This document shows, piece after piece, positions 1 through 7,586 of a stretch of 64,000 bases of DNA. Source of the DNA: JAJVID01 sp035714085 (GTDB lineage: Bacteria > Acidobacteriota > Blastocatellia > RBC074); assembly GCA_035714085.1 (NCBI GenBank), contig DASTMP010000227.1, forward strand, positions 1 to 64,000, written 5' to 3'. A program made the position numbers and the translations under genes. Position 1 is the first letter of the stretch, and every line of letters starts with the position of its first letter. The notes under the pieces are model-generated. The model was not told the DNA's origin, made no database searches, and saw only the letters and a program-made list of their open reading frames with translations.

Positions 1-4
1 CTTT

Positions 5-349
5 TTATTGAAAGCTGTCGAGCGCCGCCTGTTCGTCCTCGTAAATCTCGAAGACTGTCAGCAGCTTCGTGATCATGAGCAGGTCTTTGATCTTCTTCGG
101 GAGGTTGAGCAGCTTCAGGCGGCCTCCGGCGTTCTTGGTCGTCGTGTAGCGCGAGACCAGTTCGCCTATGCCTGAGCTGTCGACATAGCTGACTCCGCCC
201 AGATTCAGGACTATCTTGTTCCGGCCCGAATCGAGCAGTTTGCTTACGGCGTCGCGCAATTGCACGCTGCCATCGCCGATAGTGATTTTGCCGAACATTT
301 CCAGAACGACTACATCGCCTACATCGCGTTCTCTAATTTCCAACTGCAT
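5..349 (-). CDS. Anti-sigma factor antagonist (STAS domain)
   Basis: 114 residues, the usual length for a single STAS domain. It belongs to the SpoIIAA/RsbV family: cytosolic proteins whose unphosphorylated form binds an anti-sigma kinase and frees its sigma factor. The motif SYVDSSGIGELV (residues 54-65) carries the serine normally phosphorylated by the partner kinase (S58 or S59). The start overlaps the 3' end of the upstream HATPase gene by 17 bp, so the two are probably translationally coupled and form a partner-switching pair. The cognate sigma factor or output target is not visible in the window. Confidence 0.93.
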   Translation of the reverse strand: MQLEIRERDVGDVVVLEMFGKITIGDGSVQLRDAVSKLLDSGRNKIVLNLGGVSYVDSSGIGELVSRYTTTKNAGGRLKLLNLPKKIKDLLMITKLLTVFEIYEDEQAALDSFQ

Positions 350-815
350 CGCGTTTGTGATCTCCTTCGCTCACGTCGTGTGACGGCTGCTTTGGCGCGC
401 GGCGTTTGGACATCGAGACTATCATGCCCCCTTCGGGGTGGCGGTCATATTCGACGCTGTCCATGAAAGTTCGCATGTAGAGGATGCCGCGGCCGGCCGG
501 GTTGAGCAGGTTGTGTGGGTCGAGCGGGTCGGGGAGAGTCGCAGGGTCGAATCCTTCTCCGTAATCGCGCACCGTCACGCGCAGCGCGTCGACGCCGATC
601 GTGTAGCGGATATCCACGCTCTTCTGCTGATCGTATTTGTTGCCATGTTCGACCGCGTTGGCGACCGATTCGCGCACGGCCATATTGATCCAGTAGGCCG
701 ATTCCTCATCGAATCCGATCATACTCGTGATGTTGTCAGTGAGAGTCGTGACCAGGTCAATGTATTCGAGCTGACTGGCGATGGTCAATTCGACCACGTT
801 TTCGGCTAGCATCAT
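333..815 (-). CDS. Anti-sigma regulatory factor, RsbW/SpoIIAB-like HATPase
   Basis: 160 residues with the GHKL-type ATPase fold of serine-kinase anti-sigma factors. The N-box lies in RESVANAVEHGN (residues 49-59), the G1 box in RDYGEGFDP and the G2 box in GRGILYMRTFMD. It is expected to bind a sigma factor or other target and to phosphorylate the STAS protein encoded immediately downstream. Two adjacent ATG codons (815 and 812) are possible starts. The C-terminal 25 residues after the ATPase domain are polar and probably unstructured. The gene is divergent from aroA, leaving about 220 bp of shared upstream DNA. Confidence 0.92.
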   Translation of the reverse strand: MMLAENVVELTIASQLEYIDLVTTLTDNITSMIGFDEESAYWINMAVRESVANAVEHGNKYDQQKSVDIRYTIGVDALRVTVRDYGEGFDPATLPDPLDPHNLLNPAGRGILYMRTFMDSVEYDRHPEGGMIVSMSKRRAPKQPSHDVSEGDHKRDAVGN

Positions 816-1036
816 AAGCCGGGAATTCCTTTTTGGACTAAATTTGATCCGCCTATTCGATCTGTTAAGATGCTCGCGAGTCTATAGACTTCGACGATTA
901 CGATCAACCGCGGCGCCTGTGTAACATAGCGTAAAAAGCGCTGTCAAGATGGGCCTTCCGCGACACGATCAAATGGTTTGGTGTCATGCGCTACGCCGCA
1001 TCCATCACAAAAGTTCCAAAGCAAATAATAATTCAG

Positions 1037-2386
1037 ATGTCCGAATCGGCAAATTCATTCTCGAACATTGTCCGGATCGCTCCCGTCGCAAAATTGCGCG
1101 GCGATTTCCAATTGCCTGGAGACAAATCCATCTCTCACCGCAGCGCCATGTTCGCAGCCATCGGCGATGGCGTTTCGAGATTGAGCAATTACTCATCGGC
1201 GCGCGATTGCCAGAGCACTCTCGACTGCCTCGAAGCCCTGGGAGTGAAGATCGGACGCGAACCTGAATTAATTGTGATTGAAGGCGTCGGTATGAACGGA
1301 TTGCGCGAACCGACCCGCGCCCTGGACGTGGGCAACTCAGGCTCGACGATCAGAATGCTGTCGGGCATTCTCGCCGGGCAAAATTTCACGACCGAGATCA
1401 CGGGCGACGAAAGCATTCGGCGCCGCCCGATGAAGCGCATCATTGAACCGCTCGCCTTAATGGGCGCGCGCATCGAATCTCGCGAAGGCGGTTTCGCGCC
1501 GCTCGAGATTCACGGGGGCGATCTGAAAGCGATCGAGTACATGCCGCGCGTGGCGAGCGCCCAGGTAAAATCATGCGCGCTGCTGGCCGGATTATTCGCC
1601 GACGGCGTTACGACTGTGATCGAAAAAACGCCGACCCGCAATCACACTGAGGTAATGATGCGCGAATGCGGCGCGGCGATAGAGGTCACGAAAACCGAAG
1701 CCGGCGAAAGAATCTCGGTCGAGGGGCGAAGGCCGCTCGGCGCGCTCGGCGATTACGCCGTCGCGGGCGACCTTTCGTCAGCGTCGTTCTTCATCGTCGC
1801 GGGTCTCATCGCGCCCGACGCCGAATTGCGGCTGCGCCACATCGGAATCAACCCTTCCCGCGCGGCGTTGATCGAGGCGCTGAAATCGATCGGCGCGCGA
1901 ATAGATATTGAAAATCCCCGCGTCGCGCGCGGCGAGCCCGTGGCCGACATCTTTGTCCGGTCATCTGATCTGAAAGGCGACCTGGAGCTTTCCGGCGAGA
2001 TTATCGCTAACCTGATCGACGAGATTCCGATTCTTGCGGTCGCCGGCGCGCGATTGGAAGGGAAGTTGGTCATTCGCGACGCGCGCGAGCTGCGCGTCAA
2101 AGAGAGCGACCGTATACGCTCGATCGTCGATAACCTGCGACGGATGGAAGTCGAGGTCGAAGAATTCGACGACGGGCTGCGCTTGAAAGGCGGACAACGT
2201 CTGCGAGGCGCGTCGGTGGATTCATTCGATGACCACCGCATCGCGATGTCATTCGCAGTCGCCGGTCTCGTCGCCGAAGGCGAGACGAAAATCGTTAACG
2301 CGGACGCGGCTTCGGTGTCATTGCCGGAGTTTTACCGACTGCTGGCTACAAGCGGAGCGAGCATTCAGAAGCAGCCACTTGCATAA
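1037..2386 (+). CDS. aroA: 3-phosphoshikimate 1-carboxyvinyltransferase (EPSP synthase)
   Basis: Catalyses phosphoenolpyruvate + shikimate-3-phosphate to EPSP, step 6 of the shikimate pathway, in the cytosol. Diagnostic segments are LPGDKSISHRSAMFAAI near the N-terminus, DVGNSGSTIRMLSGIL (PEP site) and the C-terminal KESDRIRSI and DDHRIAMSFAVAGL. From the ATG at 1037 the protein is 449 residues, matching the family. An in-frame start at 986 would add 17 residues with no family match, so 1037 is preferred. Neither start has a strong Shine-Dalgarno sequence. The stop codon overlaps the aroK start by one base (TAATG), so aroA and aroK form a translationally coupled pair. Confidence 0.96.
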   Translation: MSESANSFSNIVRIAPVAKLRGDFQLPGDKSISHRSAMFAAIGDGVSRLSNYSSARDCQSTLDCLEALGVKIGREPELIVIEGVGMNGLREPTRALDVGNSGSTIRMLSGILAGQNFTTEITGDESIRRRPMKRIIEPLALMGARIESREGGFAPLEIHGGDLKAIEYMPRVASAQVKSCALLAGLFADGVTTVIEKTPTRNHTEVMMRECGAAIEVTKTEAGERISVEGRRPLGALGDYAVAGDLSSASFFIVAGLIAPDAELRLRHIGINPSRAALIEALKSIGARIDIENPRVARGEPVADIFVRSSDLKGDLELSGEIIANLIDEIPILAVAGARLEGKLVIRDARELRVKESDRIRSIVDNLRRMEVEVEEFDDGLRLKGGQRLRGASVDSFDDHRIAMSFAVAGLVAEGETKIVNADAASVSLPEFYRLLATSGASIQKQPLA

Positions 2387-2937
2387 TGGAATCCGCAATC
2401 CGCAATCCGCAATCCGCAATCTTCCTGGTGGGATTCATGGCCTCCGGCAAATCTACAGTCGGCCCCTTGCTCGCAGCGAGGCTCGGCCGCCGGTTCGTTG
2501 ATCTCGATCTGGTGATCGAAGCCAGAGCCGGCTGCGCAATCATCGAGTTGATCGAGCGCGAGGGCGAAGAACGGTTCAGAGAGATCGAGACCGAAACATT
2601 GCGCGAGGTCGCCTCGCATGGCGGGACGATCATCGCTCCTGGAGGCGGCGCGATCACGCGGGCGGAAAACCGCGAACTGATGTCGCGCCTCGGAATCACC
2701 ATCTGGCTGGACGCGCCGTTCGAGTTGTGCTGGCTCCGAATTCAGAAGGACGGCGCGACACGCCCCCTGGCGCCGGACGAGGCGACGGCCAGATCGCGAT
2801 ACGAGGCGCGGTTGGAACTCTATCGGCAAGCCTCGATTCGCGTCCCGATCAATCAATCTCATTCGCCCGGCGACATCTCCGAAACAATAGTCGGGAAGCT
2901 GAAATCGCTGTCAGGTGAGGCACGCATTCTGGCATAA
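2386..2937 (+). CDS. aroK: Shikimate kinase
   Basis: Phosphorylates shikimate at O3 using ATP. The Walker A motif GFMASGKST is at residues 16-24, followed by the shikimate-binding region (DLDLVIEARAG, FREIETETLREV) and the APGGGAI loop. Residues 2-12 (ESAIRNPQSAI) are encoded by four tandem copies of the 7-mer AATCCGC, so the start of this gene appears to be built from a heptamer repeat; the conserved fold begins at about residue 13. The last 262 bp of homology (2627-2888) recur about 1.07 kb downstream beyond xisHI, with 9 of 10 mismatches in the final 99 bp. The 3' end of the present gene may therefore be recombinant. Confidence 0.94.
   Translation: MESAIRNPQSAIFLVGFMASGKSTVGPLLAARLGRRFVDLDLVIEARAGCAIIELIEREGEERFREIETETLREVASHGGTIIAPGGGAITRAENRELMSRLGITIWLDAPFELCWLRIQKDGATRPLAPDEATARSRYEARLELYRQASIRVPINQSHSPGDISETIVGKLKSLSGEARILA
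2389..2420. repeat. Tandem heptamer repeat at the aroK start
   Basis: Four tandem copies of AATCCGC directly follow the aroK ATG and are translated as the first residues of shikimate kinase. The same unit recurs at the outer edges of the hairpin between hpnK and the EamA gene (11674-11806). Confidence 0.8.
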
Positions 2938-2947
2938 TTCATATGTA

Positions 2948-3382
2948 ATGGCAGCGAAAGACATCTATCACGACCACGTCAGGAAGGCGCTCGAAAACGA
3001 CGGCTGGGCGATCACGGACGATCCGTATGGTCTGAAATGGGGGCGCGCCACTCTGCAAATAGATTTAGGGGCGGAACGGCTCATCGCCGCCGAAAAGGAA
3101 AATCAAAAAATCGCAGTCGAAATCGAAAGCTTCGTCGGGCGTTCTCAGGTTGATGATCTGGAGGAGGCGCTTGGCCAATTGATGTTGTACCGTTACCTTC
3201 TGGGCAAAAAAGAACCAGACCGACTGCTTTATCTAGCGGTCAACGCTGGTGTGTATGCGTCGTTTCTAAGCCAGCCGCATGTTGAGCCTCTTTTGCGAGA
3301 AGAGAATATTCGGCTCATCGTGTTTGAGCCAATGAAGGAGGAAATTATCAAATGGATAAACTGGACGGATATCGAGACATAA
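2948..3382 (+). CDS. xisH: XisH-like endonuclease-fold protein
   Basis: 144 residues matching the XisH family, named from the fdxN-element excision controlling factors of Anabaena and assigned to the PD-(D/E)xK nuclease-like fold. Conserved parts are KDIYHDHVRKALENDGWAIT, QIDLGAERLIAAEK, the KIAVEIESF strand and the EALGQLMLYRYLL helix. In most relatives known to me the strand reads VEIKSF; here the presumed catalytic lysine is Glu60, which suggests altered or lost nuclease activity (from memory, needs alignment). The start at 2948 begins the family-conserved AAKD; the upstream in-frame ATG at 2915 would overlap aroK. xisI overlaps its 3' end by 31 bp. The pair lies between aroK and a displaced aroK 3' fragment. 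Confidence 0.88.
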   Translation: MAAKDIYHDHVRKALENDGWAITDDPYGLKWGRATLQIDLGAERLIAAEKENQKIAVEIESFVGRSQVDDLEEALGQLMLYRYLLGKKEPDRLLYLAVNAGVYASFLSQPHVEPLLREENIRLIVFEPMKEEIIKWINWTDIET

Positions 3383-3687
3383 TTGAGCAGGTGTTGGCGA
3401 AGCACGTATTCAATTCCGATCGTTACCCGCATTTGCGCGACAGGCAGGTTTTTGATCGCCGCTCGGATAATTACCTCGTGCTGCGCGAAGGCTGGGATGA
3501 GGCAGAGCGCGCCTATGGTGTAGTCGTTCATCTGGAAATCATCGACGGCAAGATTTGGGTGCAGGAGGACTGGACCGAACACGGTGTCGCAGGCGATCTG
3601 GAAGAAGCCGGCGTGCCGAAGAGCGACATCGTGCTTGGCTTTCAACCGCCGCAAGTGAGGCCATACACCGAATACGCCGCCGCTTAG
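3352..3687 (+). CDS. xisI: XisI-like protein
   Basis: 111 residues, full length for the XisI family, the obligate neighbour of XisH in cyanobacteria and some other bacteria. Recognisable parts are MDKLDGYRDIIEQVLAKH, a YLVLREGWD segment and the C-terminal EAGVPKSDIVLGFQPP, which is typical of the family. A strong Shine-Dalgarno sequence AAGGAGGA (3335-3342) inside xisH precedes the ATG. The molecular role is not known from sequence. Proposed roles are control of site-specific excision, or a nuclease/partner pair akin to a toxin-antitoxin; the latter is inference. Confidence 0.9.
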   Translation: MDKLDGYRDIIEQVLAKHVFNSDRYPHLRDRQVFDRRSDNYLVLREGWDEAERAYGVVVHLEIIDGKIWVQEDWTEHGVAGDLEEAGVPKSDIVLGFQPPQVRPYTEYAAA

Positions 3688-3697
3688 CCTGGCGCCG

Positions 3698-3987
3698 CGA
3701 TCATCGCTCCTGGAGGCGGCGCGATCACTCGGGCGGAAAACCGCGAACTGATGTCGCGCCTCGGAATCACCATCTGGCTGGACGCGCCGTTCGAGTTGTG
3801 CTGGCTCCGAATTCAGAAGGACGGCGCGACACGCCCCCTGGCGCCGGACGAGGCGACGGCGAGATCGCGATACGAGGGGCGATTGGCGCTCTACCGGCAA
3901 GCCTCGATTCGCGTCCCGATCAATGAATCTCTTTCGCCCTGCGACATCTCCGAAACAATCATCAGATGTCTCCGCGAAGTTAGGTAA
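3698..3987 (+). pseudogene. Displaced 3' fragment of aroK
   Basis: Bases 3698-3959 match 2627-2888 of aroK at about 96% (10 mismatches in 262 by eye) and keep the shikimate kinase reading frame to a stop at 3987. The fragment lacks the P-loop half and cannot be functional. It begins 10 bp after the xisI stop. Only one mismatch falls in the first 163 bp and nine in the last 99 bp, so the two copies have either exchanged sequence or been joined by recombination. The likely history is insertion of a unit carrying aroK 3' plus xisHI (repeat period 1,071 bp) that rebuilt aroK and displaced the old end. Confidence 0.9.
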
Positions 3988-4005
3988 GAATAAAAGCAGC
4001 CATTT

Positions 4006-5139
4006 ATGAACTTCGGATACACACCGCAAAGCTTCGGCTTTCTCATTCTCTTCGGATTCGGCGCCGCATTCGCTCTGGTGATCCTCTATCAACTGGCTCG
4101 ATTGATCGCGCGGTTATGCGGCGCCAAAAGCGATTCGCTTGCGCTCGGCCTGTTTGCGGGCATGATGGCGCTGTTGTTTTTCGGCTCCTCCCTGGCGCTC
4201 GACACAATGGGCGAACGCGTGAGCGGGCGCGTCATGTCCAGGCGCGAAGCGGTTTGGGTGAGTAGTCGCGGCGGTTGGCGGCATCAGTACCAATTGGACC
4301 TGAGTTTTTCCGCCAAAGGCGTCACGCCGCCGGCCGTGAAACTCAACGACGCAGGGGTAATCGAAGCTTTCCTCAAAGACAAAGGCGCGCAACATTCGAC
4401 CTTCGATCCTGACGCCGCGACCTACGATCGGATGCAGGTGAACGACCCGATCGAACTCCGCGCGATACGCGTGGGCGGGTTGAGCCTGGTTCGCGACGCC
4501 AGCCGTAACACATTCACGATGCTGCCCTGGTTTTGGATAGTATTCGGCCTTGTGGCGCTGGCGTTGTTGATCCTGGCGTGGCGACGGATCGGCTCGCTCG
4601 TAATAATCGCCGTTGTGCCGCTACTCGTCATAGCGCCACTCGTCAATGCCTGGCGTGATCAGCGCGCCGCCGATGACTTCTCCGCCATGACTGCGCGAGC
4701 CACGGCCACGGTTCGCGAAGTGACGCGCCTCAAAGAATGGAATTTCGCCTACATGCGAAGCCGGGCTCGAGACATGAACGAATTTGCGTTGAGGCAGCAT
4801 TATGACGTCGTCAACCTGGAATTCACTCCCACAGGCTACCGCGGCCCCGTGATAGGCGTGGATGCGATTGATGCGCCTAACGATTCAGCTCCGGCCTTTG
4901 CCAAGGGAACCACGGTTGAAATTCGCTACGATCCAAACAACCCGCGCGAGGCGCGACTGGATGGACGCAGTCGTACCTGGCATTGGCGTGATATGCTGGG
5001 CGTTTACGCTGACCTCACGATTGTCTACGTCGCCATCTTCATCTTGTTGCTGCTTTATGGCTGGTTCACCACGCGCGCCAAACGTATGATAGCGCGACGC
5101 GTTCAAGAGAGTCTGAAATCGAAATCCTTCAGGCAGTGA
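4006..5139 (+). CDS. DUF3592-type membrane protein
   Basis: 377 residues with hydrophobic segments at about 10-35, 45-65, 170-190, 195-215 and 340-360. Two extracytoplasmic regions (ERVSGRVMSRREA.. and RATATVREVTRLKEW..) each look like a DUF3592 beta-domain, ending in patterns such as TVEIRYDPNNPREARLDG, which is typical of that family. The function of DUF3592 proteins is unknown. The ATG is 18 bp after the aroK fragment, so this gene originally lay directly behind aroK. No catalytic motif is evident. Confidence 0.75.
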   Translation: MNFGYTPQSFGFLILFGFGAAFALVILYQLARLIARLCGAKSDSLALGLFAGMMALLFFGSSLALDTMGERVSGRVMSRREAVWVSSRGGWRHQYQLDLSFSAKGVTPPAVKLNDAGVIEAFLKDKGAQHSTFDPDAATYDRMQVNDPIELRAIRVGGLSLVRDASRNTFTMLPWFWIVFGLVALALLILAWRRIGSLVIIAVVPLLVIAPLVNAWRDQRAADDFSAMTARATATVREVTRLKEWNFAYMRSRARDMNEFALRQHYDVVNLEFTPTGYRGPVIGVDAIDAPNDSAPAFAKGTTVEIRYDPNNPREARLDGRSRTWHWRDMLGVYADLTIVYVAIFILLLLYGWFTTRAKRMIARRVQESLKSKSFRQ

Positions 5140-5205
5140 CGTGCGGCTGAGTCAGCGTCGGGGGGGCCAGTAATCTCACTTGACCTTCACGATCGAACAT
5201 TCGTT

Positions 5206-6483
5206 CTACTTGTTCGGATCGCGGTGATAAAGGTCGCGCCAGGCCGAAAGATAAGGCGAATGGCCGTCTTCAGAATCGCGCAGTTGTTTGATTACCGGAT
5301 GGGTGAATTTGTTGATGATGGCGTTGATCATCACCCGCAGGGCCTGTTCCTGGTCCTCGCTCAGGTCGCCGAGGCGTTTGCGGCTGCGCTCAAATTCGTT
5401 AAAAGCCATCTCGCTGACCTGTTGTCGGAACGCGCCGATGACGGCGTTTAGGTCGCCCTCGGCCAGGGCGCGGAAGAATTGTTCGGCTTCGGCCTCGATG
5501 ATCTCTTCGGCGCGCATCGCCTCGCGCCGGCGTTCGGCGCGGTTGGCTTCGGCGATCGATTCCAGATCATCAACGTCGAACAGAAAGGCGTTGTCAAGCC
5601 GCCCGATCGCCGGATCGATGTTGCGCGGCACCGAGATGTCGACGAGCAACATCGGACGGTTGCGGCGGCGTTCGAGCGCGCGGCGGATCTGGTCGAGGCG
5701 AATCAGGTAATGAGGCGCGCCCGTCGAACAAATCAGAATCTCGGCTTCCGGCAATCGTTTCTCGAACTCCTCGAAGTGTATAGGCTCGCCGTTCAACTCG
5801 CCCGCCAGCGCGACCGCGTTCTCGTATGTGCGGTTGACGATCAGCAGGCGACTCGCGCCGTAATTCAAAAGGTGTTTTGCCGCAAGTTCCGCCATCTCAC
5901 CCGCTCCAAGCAGCATCACCGCGCTCCCTTTCAAGTCCTCGAAGACTTTTCGCGCCAGCTCGACCGCGACGAAGCTGATTGAGACCGCGCTGGACCCGAT
6001 GCCCGTTTCGTTGCGCACGCGCTTGGCTACGGCGAAGGCGCGGTTCATCAACCTGGTCAACTCGTGGCCCACGACGGCGCTTTCCTGCGCTCGCTGAAAA
6101 GCCTCTTTGACCTGCCCGGTGATCTGCGGCTCGCCCACGACCATCGAATCCAGCGACGACGTGACGCGGAAGACGTGTTTGATCGCGGCCTGGCCGGCGA
6201 GGTCGTACAGATGTTTGCGCAGGGGCGAAAGATCGTATTGGTGGAAGCGGCTCAGGAAATCGTAGAGGCGCGAAACGACGTTCTCCGACGCGTGCGCGCC
6301 CTTCGGGGTCGCGGCGATCAGTTCAACGCGGTTGCAGGTGGAAACGATCAGCCCCTCGCTGATCATTTCGCGGTCGACCAACTCGCGCAACGCGTCCGCG
6401 AGGCGCGATTCGGCGAACGCCAGACGCTCGCGCACCTCGATCGGGGCCGTTTTATGACTGGTTCCGATTAGAACTATGCCCAT
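5206..6483 (-). CDS. hemA: Glutamyl-tRNA reductase
   Basis: Reduces glutamyl-tRNA(Glu) to glutamate-1-semialdehyde with NADPH, the first step of C5-pathway tetrapyrrole synthesis. From MGIVLIGTSHKTAP the catalytic cysteine is C50 in VSTCNRVEL. SSLDSMVVGEPQITGQVKEA, the NADP-binding LLGAGEMAELAAKHL and the C-terminal dimerisation domain are present; the length is 425 residues. The start is placed at 6483. The open frame extends 30 codons further, but those residues (WGMGNGE, SPLPTPH) come from the G/C-rich heptamer hairpin between this gene and hemX. No clear Shine-Dalgarno sequence precedes the ATG; the hairpin abuts it. Confidence 0.96.
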   Translation of the reverse strand: MGIVLIGTSHKTAPIEVRERLAFAESRLADALRELVDREMISEGLIVSTCNRVELIAATPKGAHASENVVSRLYDFLSRFHQYDLSPLRKHLYDLAGQAAIKHVFRVTSSLDSMVVGEPQITGQVKEAFQRAQESAVVGHELTRLMNRAFAVAKRVRNETGIGSSAVSISFVAVELARKVFEDLKGSAVMLLGAGEMAELAAKHLLNYGASRLLIVNRTYENAVALAGELNGEPIHFEEFEKRLPEAEILICSTGAPHYLIRLDQIRRALERRRNRPMLLVDISVPRNIDPAIGRLDNAFLFDVDDLESIAEANRAERRREAMRAEEIIEAEAEQFFRALAEGDLNAVIGAFRQQVSEMAFNEFERSRKRLGDLSEDQEQALRVMINAIINKFTHPVIKQLRDSEDGHSPYLSAWRDLYHRDPNK

Positions 6484-6573
6484 AGGAATAGGGAGTGGGC
6501 AGTGGGGAGTAGGGAGTGGGGATGGGAATGAGGTCTTTTCCCCATTCCCCATTCCCCACTCCCTACTCCCCAC
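6484..6573. repeat. Heptamer hairpin, family A (GGGGAAT/GGGGAGT), copy 1
   Basis: The whole gap between the hemX stop and the hemA start is one imperfect inverted repeat. The left arm (6485-6530) has tandem GGGGAGT-like units and the right arm (6540-6573) their complement, ATTCCCC/ACTCCCC. On the minus-strand hemX-hemA transcript it would form a long GC-rich hairpin just before the hemA start codon, which could attenuate or couple expression (inference). Copies of the same family lie at 8503, 11674 and 26099. Confidence 0.88.
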
Positions 6574-7410
6574 TTACCCAAACACGTGGTAGCCACCCAG
6601 CCCGCGCGCGCCGAGCCATGTCAGAATTACGACCGCGAAGCCTGCGATTGACATCCAGGCCGCGCGGCGGCCACGCCAACCGGCGGTCAACCGATAGTGG
6701 ATCGGAAAAAGGTAAACGATCCAGGTAATCAGCGCCATCACCTCTTTCGGATCGTTGTGCCAGTAGCGCCCGTCGCGCTGATTGTTCCAGAAAATGCCCG
6801 TCGCGACGCCTAAAGTCAGCAATACGAATCCTATCGTCACGCTTCGATAGCCTATCTCGTCGCAGGTGTTCAGCGCGGGCAGTCGCTCGGAGCTTGCGCC
6901 AAAGCGCTTGGCCTTCAACTCATGCTCCTGGATCAGATACATCACGCCGCAAACGCAAGTGACGGCGAAGGCCGCATAAGAGGCGATGACCAGTGTGACG
7001 TGAACGGGAAAAACGATCTGCGTCAGCGGGCTCGCCGAGACCGCGCTCTCCAACATTCGCGGCATTGCCTCGGCCCGCGCCGGCAGCAGCAGCGATACGA
7101 GCATGAACAGGTAGACCAATGGGAGGAGGAAGGCCGGCAACGCACGCGTATGATAACGCCTACTTACGGCCAAATAATAGCCCGCAATCGCCCACCCGAT
7201 GAACGAACTGACCTCTTTCGGACTGATCACCGGAAAGTGCCCCGCCTCCCGCCAAGCCGCCACGATCGCGGCTGTATGGGCGACTAAACCCAGCCCGATG
7301 ATTAGCTTCAGGTCCCGGTCGGGCCTCTTGGATTTCGTTGCGAACGTGTAGATTGAATAGAACGCGCCAGCCAGGTAGAGCGTCAGGGCAATCATCAGTA
7401 GTATAACCAT
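6574..7410 (-). CDS. Cytochrome c assembly / HemX-like membrane protein
   Basis: 278 residues, about eight transmembrane helices. The C-terminal half contains YWHNDPKEVMALITWIVY, the equivalent of the WAWDPKE.WALITW haem-handling signature of CcsA/CcmC proteins, and an N-terminal VISPKEVSSFIGWAIAGYYL half-repeat. HemX-type relatives lie next to hemA in many bacteria, as here, and are thought to affect glutamyl-tRNA reductase level. The start at 7410 begins directly with the first helix; the longer open frame to 7536 adds a polar stretch without a match. It is transcribed ahead of hemA with only the repeat between them. Confidence 0.85.
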   Translation of the reverse strand: MVILLMIALTLYLAGAFYSIYTFATKSKRPDRDLKLIIGLGLVAHTAAIVAAWREAGHFPVISPKEVSSFIGWAIAGYYLAVSRRYHTRALPAFLLPLVYLFMLVSLLLPARAEAMPRMLESAVSASPLTQIVFPVHVTLVIASYAAFAVTCVCGVMYLIQEHELKAKRFGASSERLPALNTCDEIGYRSVTIGFVLLTLGVATGIFWNNQRDGRYWHNDPKEVMALITWIVYLFPIHYRLTAGWRGRRAAWMSIAGFAVVILTWLGARGLGGYHVFG

Positions 7411-7586
7411 CGTCGTATCTCGCGGTTGTTTTTCGCTCAGGAATGTTACGGCCAAGATGATAGCACCGGATTTCCGGGTTTGGCCATCGGTTGATGAAGA
7501 CCGGAGGCTGTGTGATAAAGTTCGTTTCGGAGTCACACCCCGAATAACCCCGAATAGAATGATAATTTACGAAGACGGAGCGAGGC

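Noticed and set aside
6484..6573. 30-residue N-terminal extension of HemA
   Set aside because: It is translated hairpin repeat; the conserved protein starts at MGIVLIGTSH with C50 correctly placed.
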